6,041 nucleotides of DNA from assembly GCA_036803025.1 (NCBI GenBank), contig DAIRVC010000161.1, forward strand, positions 1-6,041, written 5' to 3'. The position numbers were made by a program, and so were the translations under genes. The notes beneath the pieces were generated by a model, which ran no database searches, was not told where the DNA came from, and saw nothing but the letters and a program-made list of their open reading frames with translations. Below are positions 1-6,016 of this stretch, in pieces. The DNA is from DAIRVC01 sp036803025 (GTDB lineage: Bacteria; Chloroflexota; Anaerolineae; Anaerolineales; E44-bin32). Each line of letters begins with the position of its first letter. Within the stretch, counting starts at the first letter, position 1.

Positions 1-1723
1 GTCGCGGCGCATCGCACAGCTCCGGCTGCGGGCACTGCTGCTCGAGCAGCGCCGCAACCAGCTCTTCGCGCCGATCGGCGCGCTGCTGCTCTGGAAGACG
101 CAGTGCGCCCTCGCGATCGAGGCGTGCGTAGGTGATGCCGCCAAACTCGGGCGTCAGCCGCCTCATTTCCTCCCAGATCTCGCCGGGGTGTGAATAGGCC
201 CATCCGGCACCGGGGCTGATCCCCAGCCGCGCCTCCAGGCGCTGCGCCAGGTCGCACAGGATCTCCCAATCGGCCCGGCTGTCCCCGACAGGCGGAAGCG
301 CCCGGCGCACGAGTTGGATGCGTCGATCGGAGTTGGTGAACGTGCCGTCCTTCTCGGCGAACGAGGCGGAAGGCAGGATGACGTCGGCCATCTGCCCGGT
401 GGAGTTGAGGAAGATATCCTGGCAGACGATGAACTCGAGCGACTCAAGCGCGTGACGCGCATGATTGAGGTTGGGCTCGCTCGTCAACGGGTCCTCGCCC
501 ATGACGAAGATGGCCTTGATGCCGCCGGTCAGCGCGCCGTCGACGATCTCCGTCACGGTCAGCCCGGGCGTCGGGGACAGCGCCGGAGCGTTCCAGGCCG
601 CGGCGAAACGCTCCCGGACGGCCTCGTCATCTACGCGCTGGTAGGCGGTGAAGACATTCGGCAGGCCGCCGCTATCCGAGCAGCCCTGCACGTTGTTCTG
701 CCCGCGCAGGGGGTTCAAGCCGGTCCCCGGCCGGCCGATCTGTCCACACAGCAGCGCCAGGTTGGTGATAGCCAGCGTGTTGTCGCTGCCGTGTGTGCTT
801 TGGCTGATGCCCATGCCCCAGTAGACGGCCGCCGATCGCGCTGTGGCATACATGCGCGCCGCGGCGCGCAGGTCGTCCGCCGGTACGCCGCTGACCGACT
901 CGGCCCATTCGGGCGTGAAGGGCTGGAGCGATTCGACGTAGTCGGCGAAGCCCTCGGTGCGCGCCTCGACGAAGTCGCGGTTGTAGAGCCGTTCCTTGAC
1001 CACCACATGCGCCATGGCCTGCCAGACGGCCACGTCGGTCCCCGGCGCCTGACGCAGCCACAGCGCGGCGAAGTCGGTCATTTCGATGCGGCGCGGGTCG
1101 ATGACAATCAGCCGGGCGCCGTTCTGGCGGACGGCGCGCTTGAGGAAGTTGCTGATGACCGGGTGAGTTTCGGTCGTGTTCGATCCGGTGACGATGAAGG
1201 TGTCCAGGTGCTCCATCTCGGCGATTGAGTTGCTCATGGCCGACGATCCGATCGCCAGCTGCAACCCGGCCACACTCCCGGCATGACACAGGCGTGAGCA
1301 GTGATCGATGTTGTTGGTCCCCAGAACCGCCCGGGTCAGCTTCTGCAGCAGGTAGTTGTCCTCGTTGGTCGCTTTGGCGCAGGCGAACGTAGCCACCCGA
1401 TCGCCGCCGTGCTGCTGGACGATCTCGGCCAGCCGCTGCGCCGTCAGGTCGAGCGCTTCGTCCCAAGAGGCCTGGCGCCAGACCGGAGTCGCGTGGCGGG
1501 GCTCGTGTGTGTTGACGCGCAACAGCGGAGTCCTCAGCCGCGCCGGATGCGTGGTGAAATCGGTGCCGAAGCGGCCCTTGACGCACAACATCCCGTAGTT
1601 GGGCGCGGACTCGTACGGCGCGGTCACGCGCAGGATGTGCCCGTCCTTGACGTGCAGGTCGATCTGGCAGCCCACACCGCAGAAGGGGCAGGTGCTGCGC
1701 ACCTTCCGATCCGTGCTGATCAT
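1..1723 (-). CDS. fdhF: Formate dehydrogenase alpha subunit, molybdopterin-dependent (Cys type), 3' end outside the window
   Basis: Catalytic subunit of a Mo/W-bis-MGD formate dehydrogenase (formate to CO2). The frame is open from the ATG at 1723 to the left edge, 574 codons, with no stop. Residues 12-47 form the [4Fe-4S] site: C12, C15, C19, C47 in CPFCGVGC and LCVKG, with K49 the usual electron-relay lysine. The active site is RLCHAGSVAGL, so Cys146 (codon TGT) replaces the selenocysteine of E. coli FdhF and is followed by His147. R340 begins RGQNNVQG and probably matches the catalytic Arg. MGEDP (408-412), CQDIF (434-438) and ADVILPSAS (446-454) are further family blocks. E. coli FdhF has 715 residues, so the C-terminal molybdopterin-dinucleotide-binding domain would lie outside the window. 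After about residue 540 the sequence becomes Q/E/R-rich and unlike the family. The start is chosen because the Fe-S motif follows at the usual distance and GAGGGAGAG precedes it. Related oxidoreductases (nitrate reductase, NuoG-like) fit less well. The symbol is by family resemblance; partner subunits are not visible. Confidence 0.93.
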   Translation of the reverse strand, partial: MISTDRKVRSTCPFCGVGCQIDLHVKDGHILRVTAPYESAPNYGMLCVKGRFGTDFTTHPARLRTPLLRVNTHEPRHATPVWRQASWDEALDLTAQRLAEIVQQHGGDRVATFACAKATNEDNYLLQKLTRAVLGTNNIDHCSRLCHAGSVAGLQLAIGSSAMSNSIAEMEHLDTFIVTGSNTTETHPVISNFLKRAVRQNGARLIVIDPRRIEMTDFAALWLRQAPGTDVAVWQAMAHVVVKERLYNRDFVEARTEGFADYVESLQPFTPEWAESVSGVPADDLRAAARMYATARSAAVYWGMGISQSTHGSDNTLAITNLALLCGQIGRPGTGLNPLRGQNNVQGCSDSGGLPNVFTAYQRVDDEAVRERFAAAWNAPALSPTPGLTVTEIVDGALTGGIKAIFVMGEDPLTSEPNLNHARHALESLEFIVCQDIFLNSTGQMADVILPSASFAEKDGTFTNSDRRIQLVRRALPPVGDSRADWEILCDLAQRLEARLGISPGAGWAYSHPGEIWEEMRRLTPEFGGITYARLDREGALRLPEQQRADRREELVAALLEQQCPQPELCDAPR

Positions 1724-1726
1724 CGT

Positions 1727-1735
1727 CTCTCCCTC
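1727..1735 (-). promoter_or_regulatory. Ribosome binding site of the formate dehydrogenase gene
   Basis: On the minus strand the sequence reads GAGGGAGAG, ending 3 nt before the ATG at 1723; its purine-rich GAGGGA core is about 6 nt from the start. The frame stays open further upstream, so this site helps decide the start. The Fe-S cysteine motif beginning at residue 12 agrees. Confidence 0.6.
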
Positions 1736-1778
1736 ACCGCCGGCGAGCGCGGCTGCGCGTTCGTTCCATGAGGCGCGA

Positions 1779-1800
1779 TCGGCCCCCTGCGGGCGGCCGA
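1779..1800 (-). other. Possible hairpin in the formate dehydrogenase leader
   Basis: TCGGCC (1779-1784) pairs with GGCCGA (1795-1800). An inner CCC/GGG pairing around a TGC loop leaves one C bulged, giving about 9 base pairs. If the minus-strand promoter is at 1810-1815, this lies in the 5' leader of the formate dehydrogenase mRNA. It is too small and generic to name as a riboswitch, and hairpins of this size are common by chance in GC-rich DNA. Confidence 0.25.
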
Positions 1801-1809
1801 CCGGGGCGA

Positions 1810-1815
1810 AGTATA
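1810..1815 (-). promoter_or_regulatory. Candidate -10 element for the formate dehydrogenase gene
   Basis: The minus strand reads TATACT, a 5/6 match to the sigma70 -10 consensus, in an A/T-rich patch of an otherwise GC-rich region and about 85 nt upstream of the start codon. No good -35 lies 16-18 nt upstream; the best is TGTCCA at 1833-1838 (3/6). The promoter may be activator-dependent, or the match may be chance. Confidence 0.35.
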
Positions 1816-1871
1816 GACACTTCCCCGTTTCTTGGACAGGGTTGCTCCACTTTATGACCGGGCTAACCGGC

Positions 1872-1899
1872 TGGACACCCCACCCCTTTCGCGTATACT
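1872..1899 (+). promoter_or_regulatory. Sigma70-type promoter of the ECF transporter-kinase operon
   Basis: TGGACA (1872-1877, 5/6 to TTGACA) is followed after a 16-nt spacer by TATACT (1894-1899, 5/6 to TATAAT). Transcription would start near 1906, leaving a leader of only about 30 nt before the ATG at 1936. That is too short for a riboswitch, so regulation is more likely by a repressor, or the operon is constitutive. Two CCGG tetramers (1858-1861 and 1867-1870) flank GCTAA just upstream of the -35, but this is too weak to call an operator. Confidence 0.6.
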
Positions 1900-1915
1900 A
1901 CGCGCACACGATCGA

Positions 1916-1926
1916 GGAGAAGGAGG
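1916..1926 (+). promoter_or_regulatory. Strong ribosome binding site of the S-component gene
   Basis: GGAGAAGGAGG contains a near-complete anti-16S match (AAGGAGG), with 9 nt between it and the ATG at 1936. It settles that start against the longer overlapping open frame that begins at 1599 in another phase. Confidence 0.8.
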
Positions 1927-1935
1927 CTGCCCCAG

Positions 1936-2517
1936 ATGTCCCAGCGAGGTTTCAACACACTCACCCTGGTGATGATTCCGGTTGCGCTCGCCATCAACGT
2001 GGCCGTGGGCCAGTTGGTGCTGGCCTTGAAGCTGCCGCTCTACGTGGACTCGATCGGTACGGTCCTGGTCGGGGTCTTGGCCGGGCCGTGGGCCGGCGCG
2101 GTGACCGGATTCCTATCAAGCGTCATCTGGACCGTCACTGGCTGGTTCCCGCAGGCGATCGCCTGGGCGGGCGTGGCGGCGATCATCGGCGCCTTGGCCG
2201 GCGCCTTCGGCCGCTCCGGTTGGATGCACAGCTTGTGGAAGTCGATCGCCGCCGGGCTGATCACCGGAGTGGTGGCCGCGATCCTTTCAGCGCCGATAGC
2301 CGCGTACGTGTTCGGCGGCGTGACCGGCAGCGGCACCGACCTGCTGGTCGCCATGGCGCGCTCGGCCGGCCTGGATGCACTCGGGGCGAACATGGCTCAG
2401 GGGATCGTGTCCGACCCGATCGACAAGGTGATTACGTTCCTGATCGTCTTCGGGGTCCTGCGCGCCCTCCCGGCCCGCTTCCTGGCCCGCTTCACGAATC
2501 TGCCGCCGCGCAACTGA
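1936..2517 (+). CDS. ECF transporter S component (substrate-specific membrane subunit), substrate unknown
   Basis: Small hydrophobic protein of 193 residues, the usual size for ECF S components, which bind the substrate in the membrane and dock on the T/ATPase module. Hydrophobic segments lie near residues 9-30, 39-60, 75-92, 104-128 and 164-180, consistent with about six membrane helices counting a break around 60-75. Blocks seen are LPLYVDSIGT (33-42), GPWAGAVTG (50-58) and SDPIDK (159-164). The first two resemble what I recall of uncharacterised ECF S proteins rather than BioY, ThiT, RibU or CbiM, but this is from memory. There is no signal peptide as such; the first helix begins almost at once. 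It is the promoter-proximal gene, 119 nt before the T component. Its own T and ATPase genes follow, which points to a dedicated (group I) rather than shared module. The downstream kinase suggests a phosphorylatable substrate such as a sugar, nucleoside or vitamin precursor. Confidence 0.85.
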   Translation: MSQRGFNTLTLVMIPVALAINVAVGQLVLALKLPLYVDSIGTVLVGVLAGPWAGAVTGFLSSVIWTVTGWFPQAIAWAGVAAIIGALAGAFGRSGWMHSLWKSIAAGLITGVVAAILSAPIAAYVFGGVTGSGTDLLVAMARSAGLDALGANMAQGIVSDPIDKVITFLIVFGVLRALPARFLARFTNLPPRN

Positions 2518-2636
2518 CGGACCGCGGACCGATTGCAGAGACGGGTCGCCACGCGACAAGTTGCTGACTCCCCCCGGGGGGTTGGGCTGCGCCCAGCCCC
2601 CCGGCCTGTGCTCATGCCCACCCGGTCCCTGCCTCG
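2518..2636 (+). other. Long intra-operon spacer between S and T genes
   Basis: This 119-nt noncoding stretch is the only sizeable gap in the operon. It begins with a tandem 7-mer, CGGACCG twice (2518-2531), followed by a small GTCGC/GCGAC hairpin (2545-2557), then the strong GC hairpin listed separately. No promoter pair or small gene was recognised. The stretch just before the T-component start has no clear Shine-Dalgarno sequence. Confidence 0.55.
2574..2604 (+). terminator. Very stable GC hairpin inside the operon (attenuator, processing or stabilising element)
   Basis: The left arm 2574-2587 pairs with the right arm 2591-2604 in a 14-bp stem around a TGC loop. There is a single T-G wobble (2582 with 2596) and no mismatch. 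The strand downstream (CCTGTGCTCATGCCC) has no T-tract, so it is not a textbook intrinsic terminator. The class is a nearest fit: a partial terminator or a 3'-end-protecting hairpin would raise S-component mRNA relative to the rest. Both roles are inferences. Confidence 0.5.
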
Positions 2637-3401
2637 ATGACCGCCACACTGTTCATCGAACGGCCTTCGGGCCTGCACGCGCTCAACCCGCTCACCAAGC
2701 TGACCCTGGCCCTGGGTGCGGTCGTGGCCGCAGCCGCGCTCGAGACGCTGCCGGCCGTCCTGGCGGTCTTCGTCCTGGTTCTACTCCCGCTTTCGGCCTG
2801 GGCGCAGGTGCTGCCGCGCTTCCTGCGGACCTGCTTGCGCGTCGTCTCCCCCTTCGCCCTGTCGCTGTTCCCGATCCAGGGCTTCTTTGCCGAAGGGACC
2901 GACGTCCTGTTCCGCCTCGGCCCGTTCTCGCTCAAGTCCGAGGGATTGTGGATCGCGGCGATGCTGACCGCGCGCCTGCTGGTCGGATTGGGCGCGGCCA
3001 CACTCCTGATGCTGACCACCCGCCCTGATCATCTGATGCAATCTCTGGTTCAGCGAGGGCTGCCGGGCCAGCTGGCTTACATCGTGGTCACCGCGCTTCA
3101 AATCATCCCCGGATTCCAGGCGCGCGCCCAGGCGATTCTCGACTCCCAGCGCTCGCGCGGGCTGGAGACCGAGGGCGGCGTGGTGCGGCGCGTGCGGGCG
3201 CTGGCGCCGCTGATCTCCCCGCTCCTGCTCGGCAGCCTGATGGATCTCGAGGAGCGCGCCATTGCGCTGGAGGCGCGCGCATTCAATCGGCAGGTGGCAA
3301 AGACCAGCCTGACCGAACTGCGCGATGGCCGGGCCGAACCGGCGGCTCGCGCGTTGCTGGTTTTGGCGATGTTGGGCCTTGTCGCCTTACGGTTCCTTTA
3401 G
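2637..3401 (+). CDS. ecfT: ECF transporter T component (energy-coupling transmembrane protein)
   Basis: A 254-residue EcfT/CbiQ-family membrane protein that couples the ATPase pair to the S component. An N-terminal block with HALNPLTKL (14-22) is typical of the family, which often shows (L/D)P-(R/L)-(T/V)K near the start. Hydrophobic segments lie near 22-57, 66-82, 105-127, 145-160 and 235-252. The cytoplasmic coupling region carries two arginine motifs expected to sit on the ATPases: SRG (173-175, in DSQRSRGLE) and ARA (213-215, in ALEARAF), where the second is usually ARG or ARA. Length is normal for the family. The ATG at 2637 has no obvious ribosome binding site, and no better in-frame start was found upstream, so translation initiation may be weak or use another mechanism. 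The stop TAG at 3399-3401 lies 12 nt before the next gene. The symbol is by family role. Confidence 0.92.
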   Translation: MTATLFIERPSGLHALNPLTKLTLALGAVVAAAALETLPAVLAVFVLVLLPLSAWAQVLPRFLRTCLRVVSPFALSLFPIQGFFAEGTDVLFRLGPFSLKSEGLWIAAMLTARLLVGLGAATLLMLTTRPDHLMQSLVQRGLPGQLAYIVVTALQIIPGFQARAQAILDSQRSRGLETEGGVVRRVRALAPLISPLLLGSLMDLEERAIALEARAFNRQVAKTSLTELRDGRAEPAARALLVLAMLGLVALRFL

Positions 3402-3413
3402 AGGCCGGCCACG

Positions 3414-4250
3414 GTGATCGAGGTCCGCGGTCTGACATTCACCTACAGCGGTACGAGCGACCCGGCCTTGCAGGGCATCGACCTGTCGATCGCCGAGGGC
3501 CAGCTGTGTGCGGTTGTCGGCGCCAACGGCGCCGGCAAGTCGACGCTGTGTTTCGCCTTGACGGGCTTCATCCCGCACTTCTACCGAGGCGATCTGCAGG
3601 GAGAGGTGACCGTCGGCGGTCGTCCGGTCGCCACCACCGCGCTGGCCGATCTGGCCGGAGAGGTGGGATTGGTCTTCCAGAACCCCTTCAGCCAGATCAG
3701 CGGCGCGCGCTACACGGTGCGTGAGGAGATCGCCTTCGGGCTCGAGAACCTGGGCGTGCCGCGCAGCGAGATGCCCGAGCGAGTCGCCGAAGCGGTCGAC
3801 CTGGCGGGTCTGGCGGGCCTGGAGGAGCGCTCTCCCTACGCGCTGTCCGGCGGACAGCAGCAGCGCCTGGCGATCGCTTCGATGGTCGTCATGCGGCCGC
3901 GCGTCCTGGTCCTGGACGAGCCCACCTCACAGCTCGACTCGTCCGGATCCAAGGAGGTCTTCGCCGCGCTGCGCGCATTGGCAGCCGGCCGCAAGACCAC
4001 GGTCGTCCTGGTCGAACACAAGATCGAGTTGGTGGCGGCCTTTGCCGATCGCGTCGTCGTCCTGGCCGGCGGACAGCGGGTGGCCGATGGAGCGCCCAGC
4101 CAGGTCCTGGGCGCGGTGGACCTCGGCGTGCACGGCGTCGGCCGGACGCGCTACACGCTGGCGGCACTGCAGGCGCAGGCGCGCCGACTGCGACCGACCT
4201 CGAGTGCCTTGCCGGTCACGCTCGACCAGGCGCGGGAGTTCTTCCAATGA
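3414..4250 (+). CDS. ecfA1: ECF transporter ATP-binding protein 1 (canonical motifs)
   Basis: ABC ATPase of 278 residues that powers the ECF transporter with the next gene's product. All catalytic motifs are canonical: Walker A GANGAGKST (36-44), Q-loop Q89 in VFQNPFSQ, signature LSGGQQQR (144-151), Walker B VLVLDEPT (164-171) with catalytic Glu169, D-loop SQLD, and switch His202 in VEHK. The VFQNP(F/D)xQ Q-loop is typical of ECF/Cbi ATPases. The start is a GTG at 3414; a GAGG at 3401-3404 lies 9 nt upstream. The first residues IEVRGLTFTY match the family's N terminus. The last 50 residues (about 230-278) extend beyond the nucleotide-binding fold, as is usual for ECF ATPases. Its stop overlaps the next start by 4 nt (ATGA), implying translational coupling. 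Which of the two ATPases is A1 and which A2 is by gene order only. Confidence 0.95.
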   Translation: MIEVRGLTFTYSGTSDPALQGIDLSIAEGQLCAVVGANGAGKSTLCFALTGFIPHFYRGDLQGEVTVGGRPVATTALADLAGEVGLVFQNPFSQISGARYTVREEIAFGLENLGVPRSEMPERVAEAVDLAGLAGLEERSPYALSGGQQQRLAIASMVVMRPRVLVLDEPTSQLDSSGSKEVFAALRALAAGRKTTVVLVEHKIELVAAFADRVVVLAGGQRVADGAPSQVLGAVDLGVHGVGRTRYTLAALQAQARRLRPTSSALPVTLDQAREFFQ

Positions 4251-5062
4251 ATCTGCGCCTGGAGGACGTCTCCTTCAAGTACCCGTCGGGGGTGACTGCC
4301 TTGGAGCATGTGAACCTGACGGTGAGCGACGGCGAGGCCGTGGCGCTGGTGGGCGAGAACGGCGCCGGGAAGACCACCCTGGCCAAGCATCTCAACGGGC
4401 TGCTGCGGCCGACGCAGGGCGCCGCCTGGGTGGGCGACCAGGACACGCGCCGGAACAGCGTCGCTCGATTGGCGCGCAGCGTTGCCTTCGTGTTCCAGAA
4501 TCCGGATGAGCAGTTGTTCGAGCGCACGGTGCGGGCCGAGGTCGGCTTCGGGCCGCGCAATTTCGGCGCGGCGCCGGCCGAAATCGAGGCGCGCGTCCAG
4601 GCGGCGCTCGGCCGCCTCGACCTGCAGGCCTTCGCCGATCGGCATCCCTACGACCTGCACCTCTCGCAGCGCAAGCGCGTCGCCATGGCGGCGGCTCTGG
4701 CGATGGACACGCCGGTGCTCGTGCTCGATGAGCCGACCATCGGTCAGGATGCCGGGGGAGTGGCTTTGGTCGGCCGGCTGGTCGAAAGCCTGAAGGCCGA
4801 GGGGCGCACGCTCGTCGCCATCACACATGACGTAGACTTCTGTGCCGAGCACTTCGAGCGCGTGGTCGTGATGGCCGACGGCCGAATCCTGTCCGACGGA
4901 CCGGCCGGCCAGGTCCTGGCGCAGACGCAGGTGTTGGCGGAAGCGGCCGTCGAACGGCCGCAGCTGATCCGATTGGCCGAAGCGCTGGGCTGGTCCGAGA
5001 CGCCCCTGAGCGTCGATGCTTTTGTCGATCTCCTGGCCTTACGCCAGAAGGAAGGATCGTAG
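4247..5062 (+). CDS. ecfA2: ECF transporter ATP-binding protein 2 (degenerate ABC signature)
   Basis: Second ABC ATPase, 271 residues, expected to form a heterodimer with the preceding product. Walker A GENGAGKTT (36-44), Q-loop Q84 (VFQNPDEQ), Walker B VLVLDEPT (157-164) with Glu162, and switch His194 (ITHD) are intact. The signature is not: aligned without gaps to LSGGQ of the partner, this protein has LHLSQ (137-141), followed by RKRVAMA. The Ser-Gly-Gly core that contacts ATP is therefore replaced by His-Leu-Ser. In an ABC dimer this signature would face the Walker A of the first ATPase, so one of the two ATP sites is probably altered. The frame and flanking residues are normal and I see no frameshift. 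The ribosome binding site GGGAG (4234-4238) lies within the preceding gene, 8 nt from the ATG. It ends 3 nt before the kinase gene. Confidence 0.94.
   Translation: MNLRLEDVSFKYPSGVTALEHVNLTVSDGEAVALVGENGAGKTTLAKHLNGLLRPTQGAAWVGDQDTRRNSVARLARSVAFVFQNPDEQLFERTVRAEVGFGPRNFGAAPAEIEARVQAALGRLDLQAFADRHPYDLHLSQRKRVAMAAALAMDTPVLVLDEPTIGQDAGGVALVGRLVESLKAEGRTLVAITHDVDFCAEHFERVVVMADGRILSDGPAGQVLAQTQVLAEAAVERPQLIRLAEALGWSETPLSVDAFVDLLALRQKEGS
5048..5056 (+). promoter_or_regulatory. Ribosome binding site of the PfkB kinase gene
   Basis: AAGGAAGGA ends 9 nt before the ATG at 5066 and lies inside the end of the preceding ATPase gene. It supports expression of the kinase from the transporter mRNA. Confidence 0.6.
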
Positions 5063-5065
5063 CCG

Positions 5066-6016
5066 ATGATCATCGTCCTGGGTGACATACTCGCCGACGT
5101 CAGTCTGCGTATCCCCGCGTTCCCGGTCCAGGCCGGTTCGCTGCTGCGGGCCGAGTACTTTGAGCTCGGCCCGGGCGGCGCGACGAACGTGGCCATCGTC
5201 GCAGCTCGCCTGGGGCTGCCGGTCGCCTGCCTGGGCGAGGTGGGCGACGATCGCTTCGGCGAGCTGGTGCTTGAAGGGCTGCGCACCGAGAAGGTTGATG
5301 TCTCGGGCGTGGTCGTCACTTCCGGGGCCGAGACGCCCGTGGCCGGCGTGATCGTCGACCAGAGCGGCGAGCCGGCCTACCTCGGCTATCCGGGATCCCT
5401 GCAGCTCCGGGCACTCCCCGAAGCCTGGCTAGCCCCCGTCCGTTCCGCGCAAGCGCTTTACGCCGATGGCTGGGCAGAACACGACGGCGTCCCGGCCATT
5501 GTTCTGGAGGGCATGCGCCAGGCCCGCCAGGCAGGTGTGCCGACCTTCTTCGACCCCGGGCCGGGGAACCCGGCCGTCAGCCGGGCCTGGTTGGCCGAGG
5601 CCGCCTCGCTGGCCGAGGTGCTTCTGGCGACGGAGGACGAGGCGCGCTCCCTGACCGGACGACGCGACCCAATGGCCTCGGCGCGCGAGCTGCTCTCACG
5701 CGGGCCGAAGCTGGTCGTCCTCAAGCGCGACGTGGCCGGCTGCGTCCTGATTACCCGCGACGAGGTGCGCATCGCCCCCGGCCTGCCGGTCGAGGCGCGC
5801 GACGCGACCGGCGCCGGCGACAGCCTGGACGCGGCGGTGATCTTCGGCTACTTGCAAGGTCTGCCGCTGGCCGACCTGGGCACGCTGGCCAACGCGACCG
5901 GCGCTGCCAAGGTCCAGAAGCTGGGCACCGGCCACAACCTGCCGACGCTCGACGAAGTCCGGGCCATGCTCGAGCGCTTCGACATCGACCCGGCCGGCCT
6001 GCTGCCAGTCCCCTGA
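5066..6016 (+). CDS. PfkB/ribokinase-family carbohydrate or nucleoside kinase
   Basis: A soluble kinase of 316 residues, typical for the PfkB family (about 290-330), expected to transfer phosphate from ATP to a hydroxyl of a sugar, nucleoside or related compound. Motifs are GDILADVSLRI (6-16) with Asp11, the expected sugar-binding Asp, GPGGATNVA (35-43), and the C-terminal signature DATGAGDSLDAA (246-257) forming the anion hole with catalytic Asp252. The middle motif reads ATEDEA (188-193), where many relatives have PNxxE, so the Asn is missing. The DxxGGxxxN arrangement is that of sugar and nucleoside kinases, not of ThiD/PdxK-type vitamin kinases. The tail LGTGHNLPT (286-294) resembles uncharacterised PfkB proteins as I recall them. 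The gene starts 3 nt after the second ATPase and is the last gene of the operon visible here; the TGA at 6014-6016 is followed by 25 nt with nothing recognisable. The substrate is presumably what the transporter imports. Confidence 0.9.
   Translation: MIIVLGDILADVSLRIPAFPVQAGSLLRAEYFELGPGGATNVAIVAARLGLPVACLGEVGDDRFGELVLEGLRTEKVDVSGVVVTSGAETPVAGVIVDQSGEPAYLGYPGSLQLRALPEAWLAPVRSAQALYADGWAEHDGVPAIVLEGMRQARQAGVPTFFDPGPGNPAVSRAWLAEAASLAEVLLATEDEARSLTGRRDPMASARELLSRGPKLVVLKRDVAGCVLITRDEVRIAPGLPVEARDATGAGDSLDAAVIFGYLQGLPLADLGTLANATGAAKVQKLGTGHNLPTLDEVRAMLERFDIDPAGLLPVP

Noticed and set aside
314..1228. Long plus-strand open frame (304 codons) opposite the formate dehydrogenase
   Set aside because: It is the codon-for-codon antisense of a frame with clear family motifs throughout. 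High GC suppresses stops in this phase, and the translation has no recognisable domain.
672..1586. Minus-strand open frame of 304 codons in a different phase from the formate dehydrogenase
   Set aside because: The translation is low-complexity (Arg, Gly, Ala, Pro rich) without motifs, while the overlapping frame carries all the FdhF blocks.
1858..1870. CCGG-GCTAA-CCGG as an operator next to the -35
   Set aside because: CCGG is its own reverse complement and frequent in GC-rich DNA; two tetramers are not enough evidence.
1906..1935. Riboswitch upstream of the ECF operon
   Set aside because: ECF operons often have thiamin, cobalamin or other riboswitches, but the predicted leader is only about 30 nt and the region upstream shows no recognisable conserved aptamer core.
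1599..2567. Long plus-strand open frame spanning the intergenic region and the S-component gene
   Set aside because: It is out of phase with the S component, which has the strong ribosome binding site, normal length and hydrophobic profile. This frame is Arg/Gly-rich and crosses the predicted promoter.
4151..4852. Minus-strand open frame opposite the second ATPase
   Set aside because: It is antisense to an unmistakable ABC ATPase, with no ribosome binding site or domain of its own.
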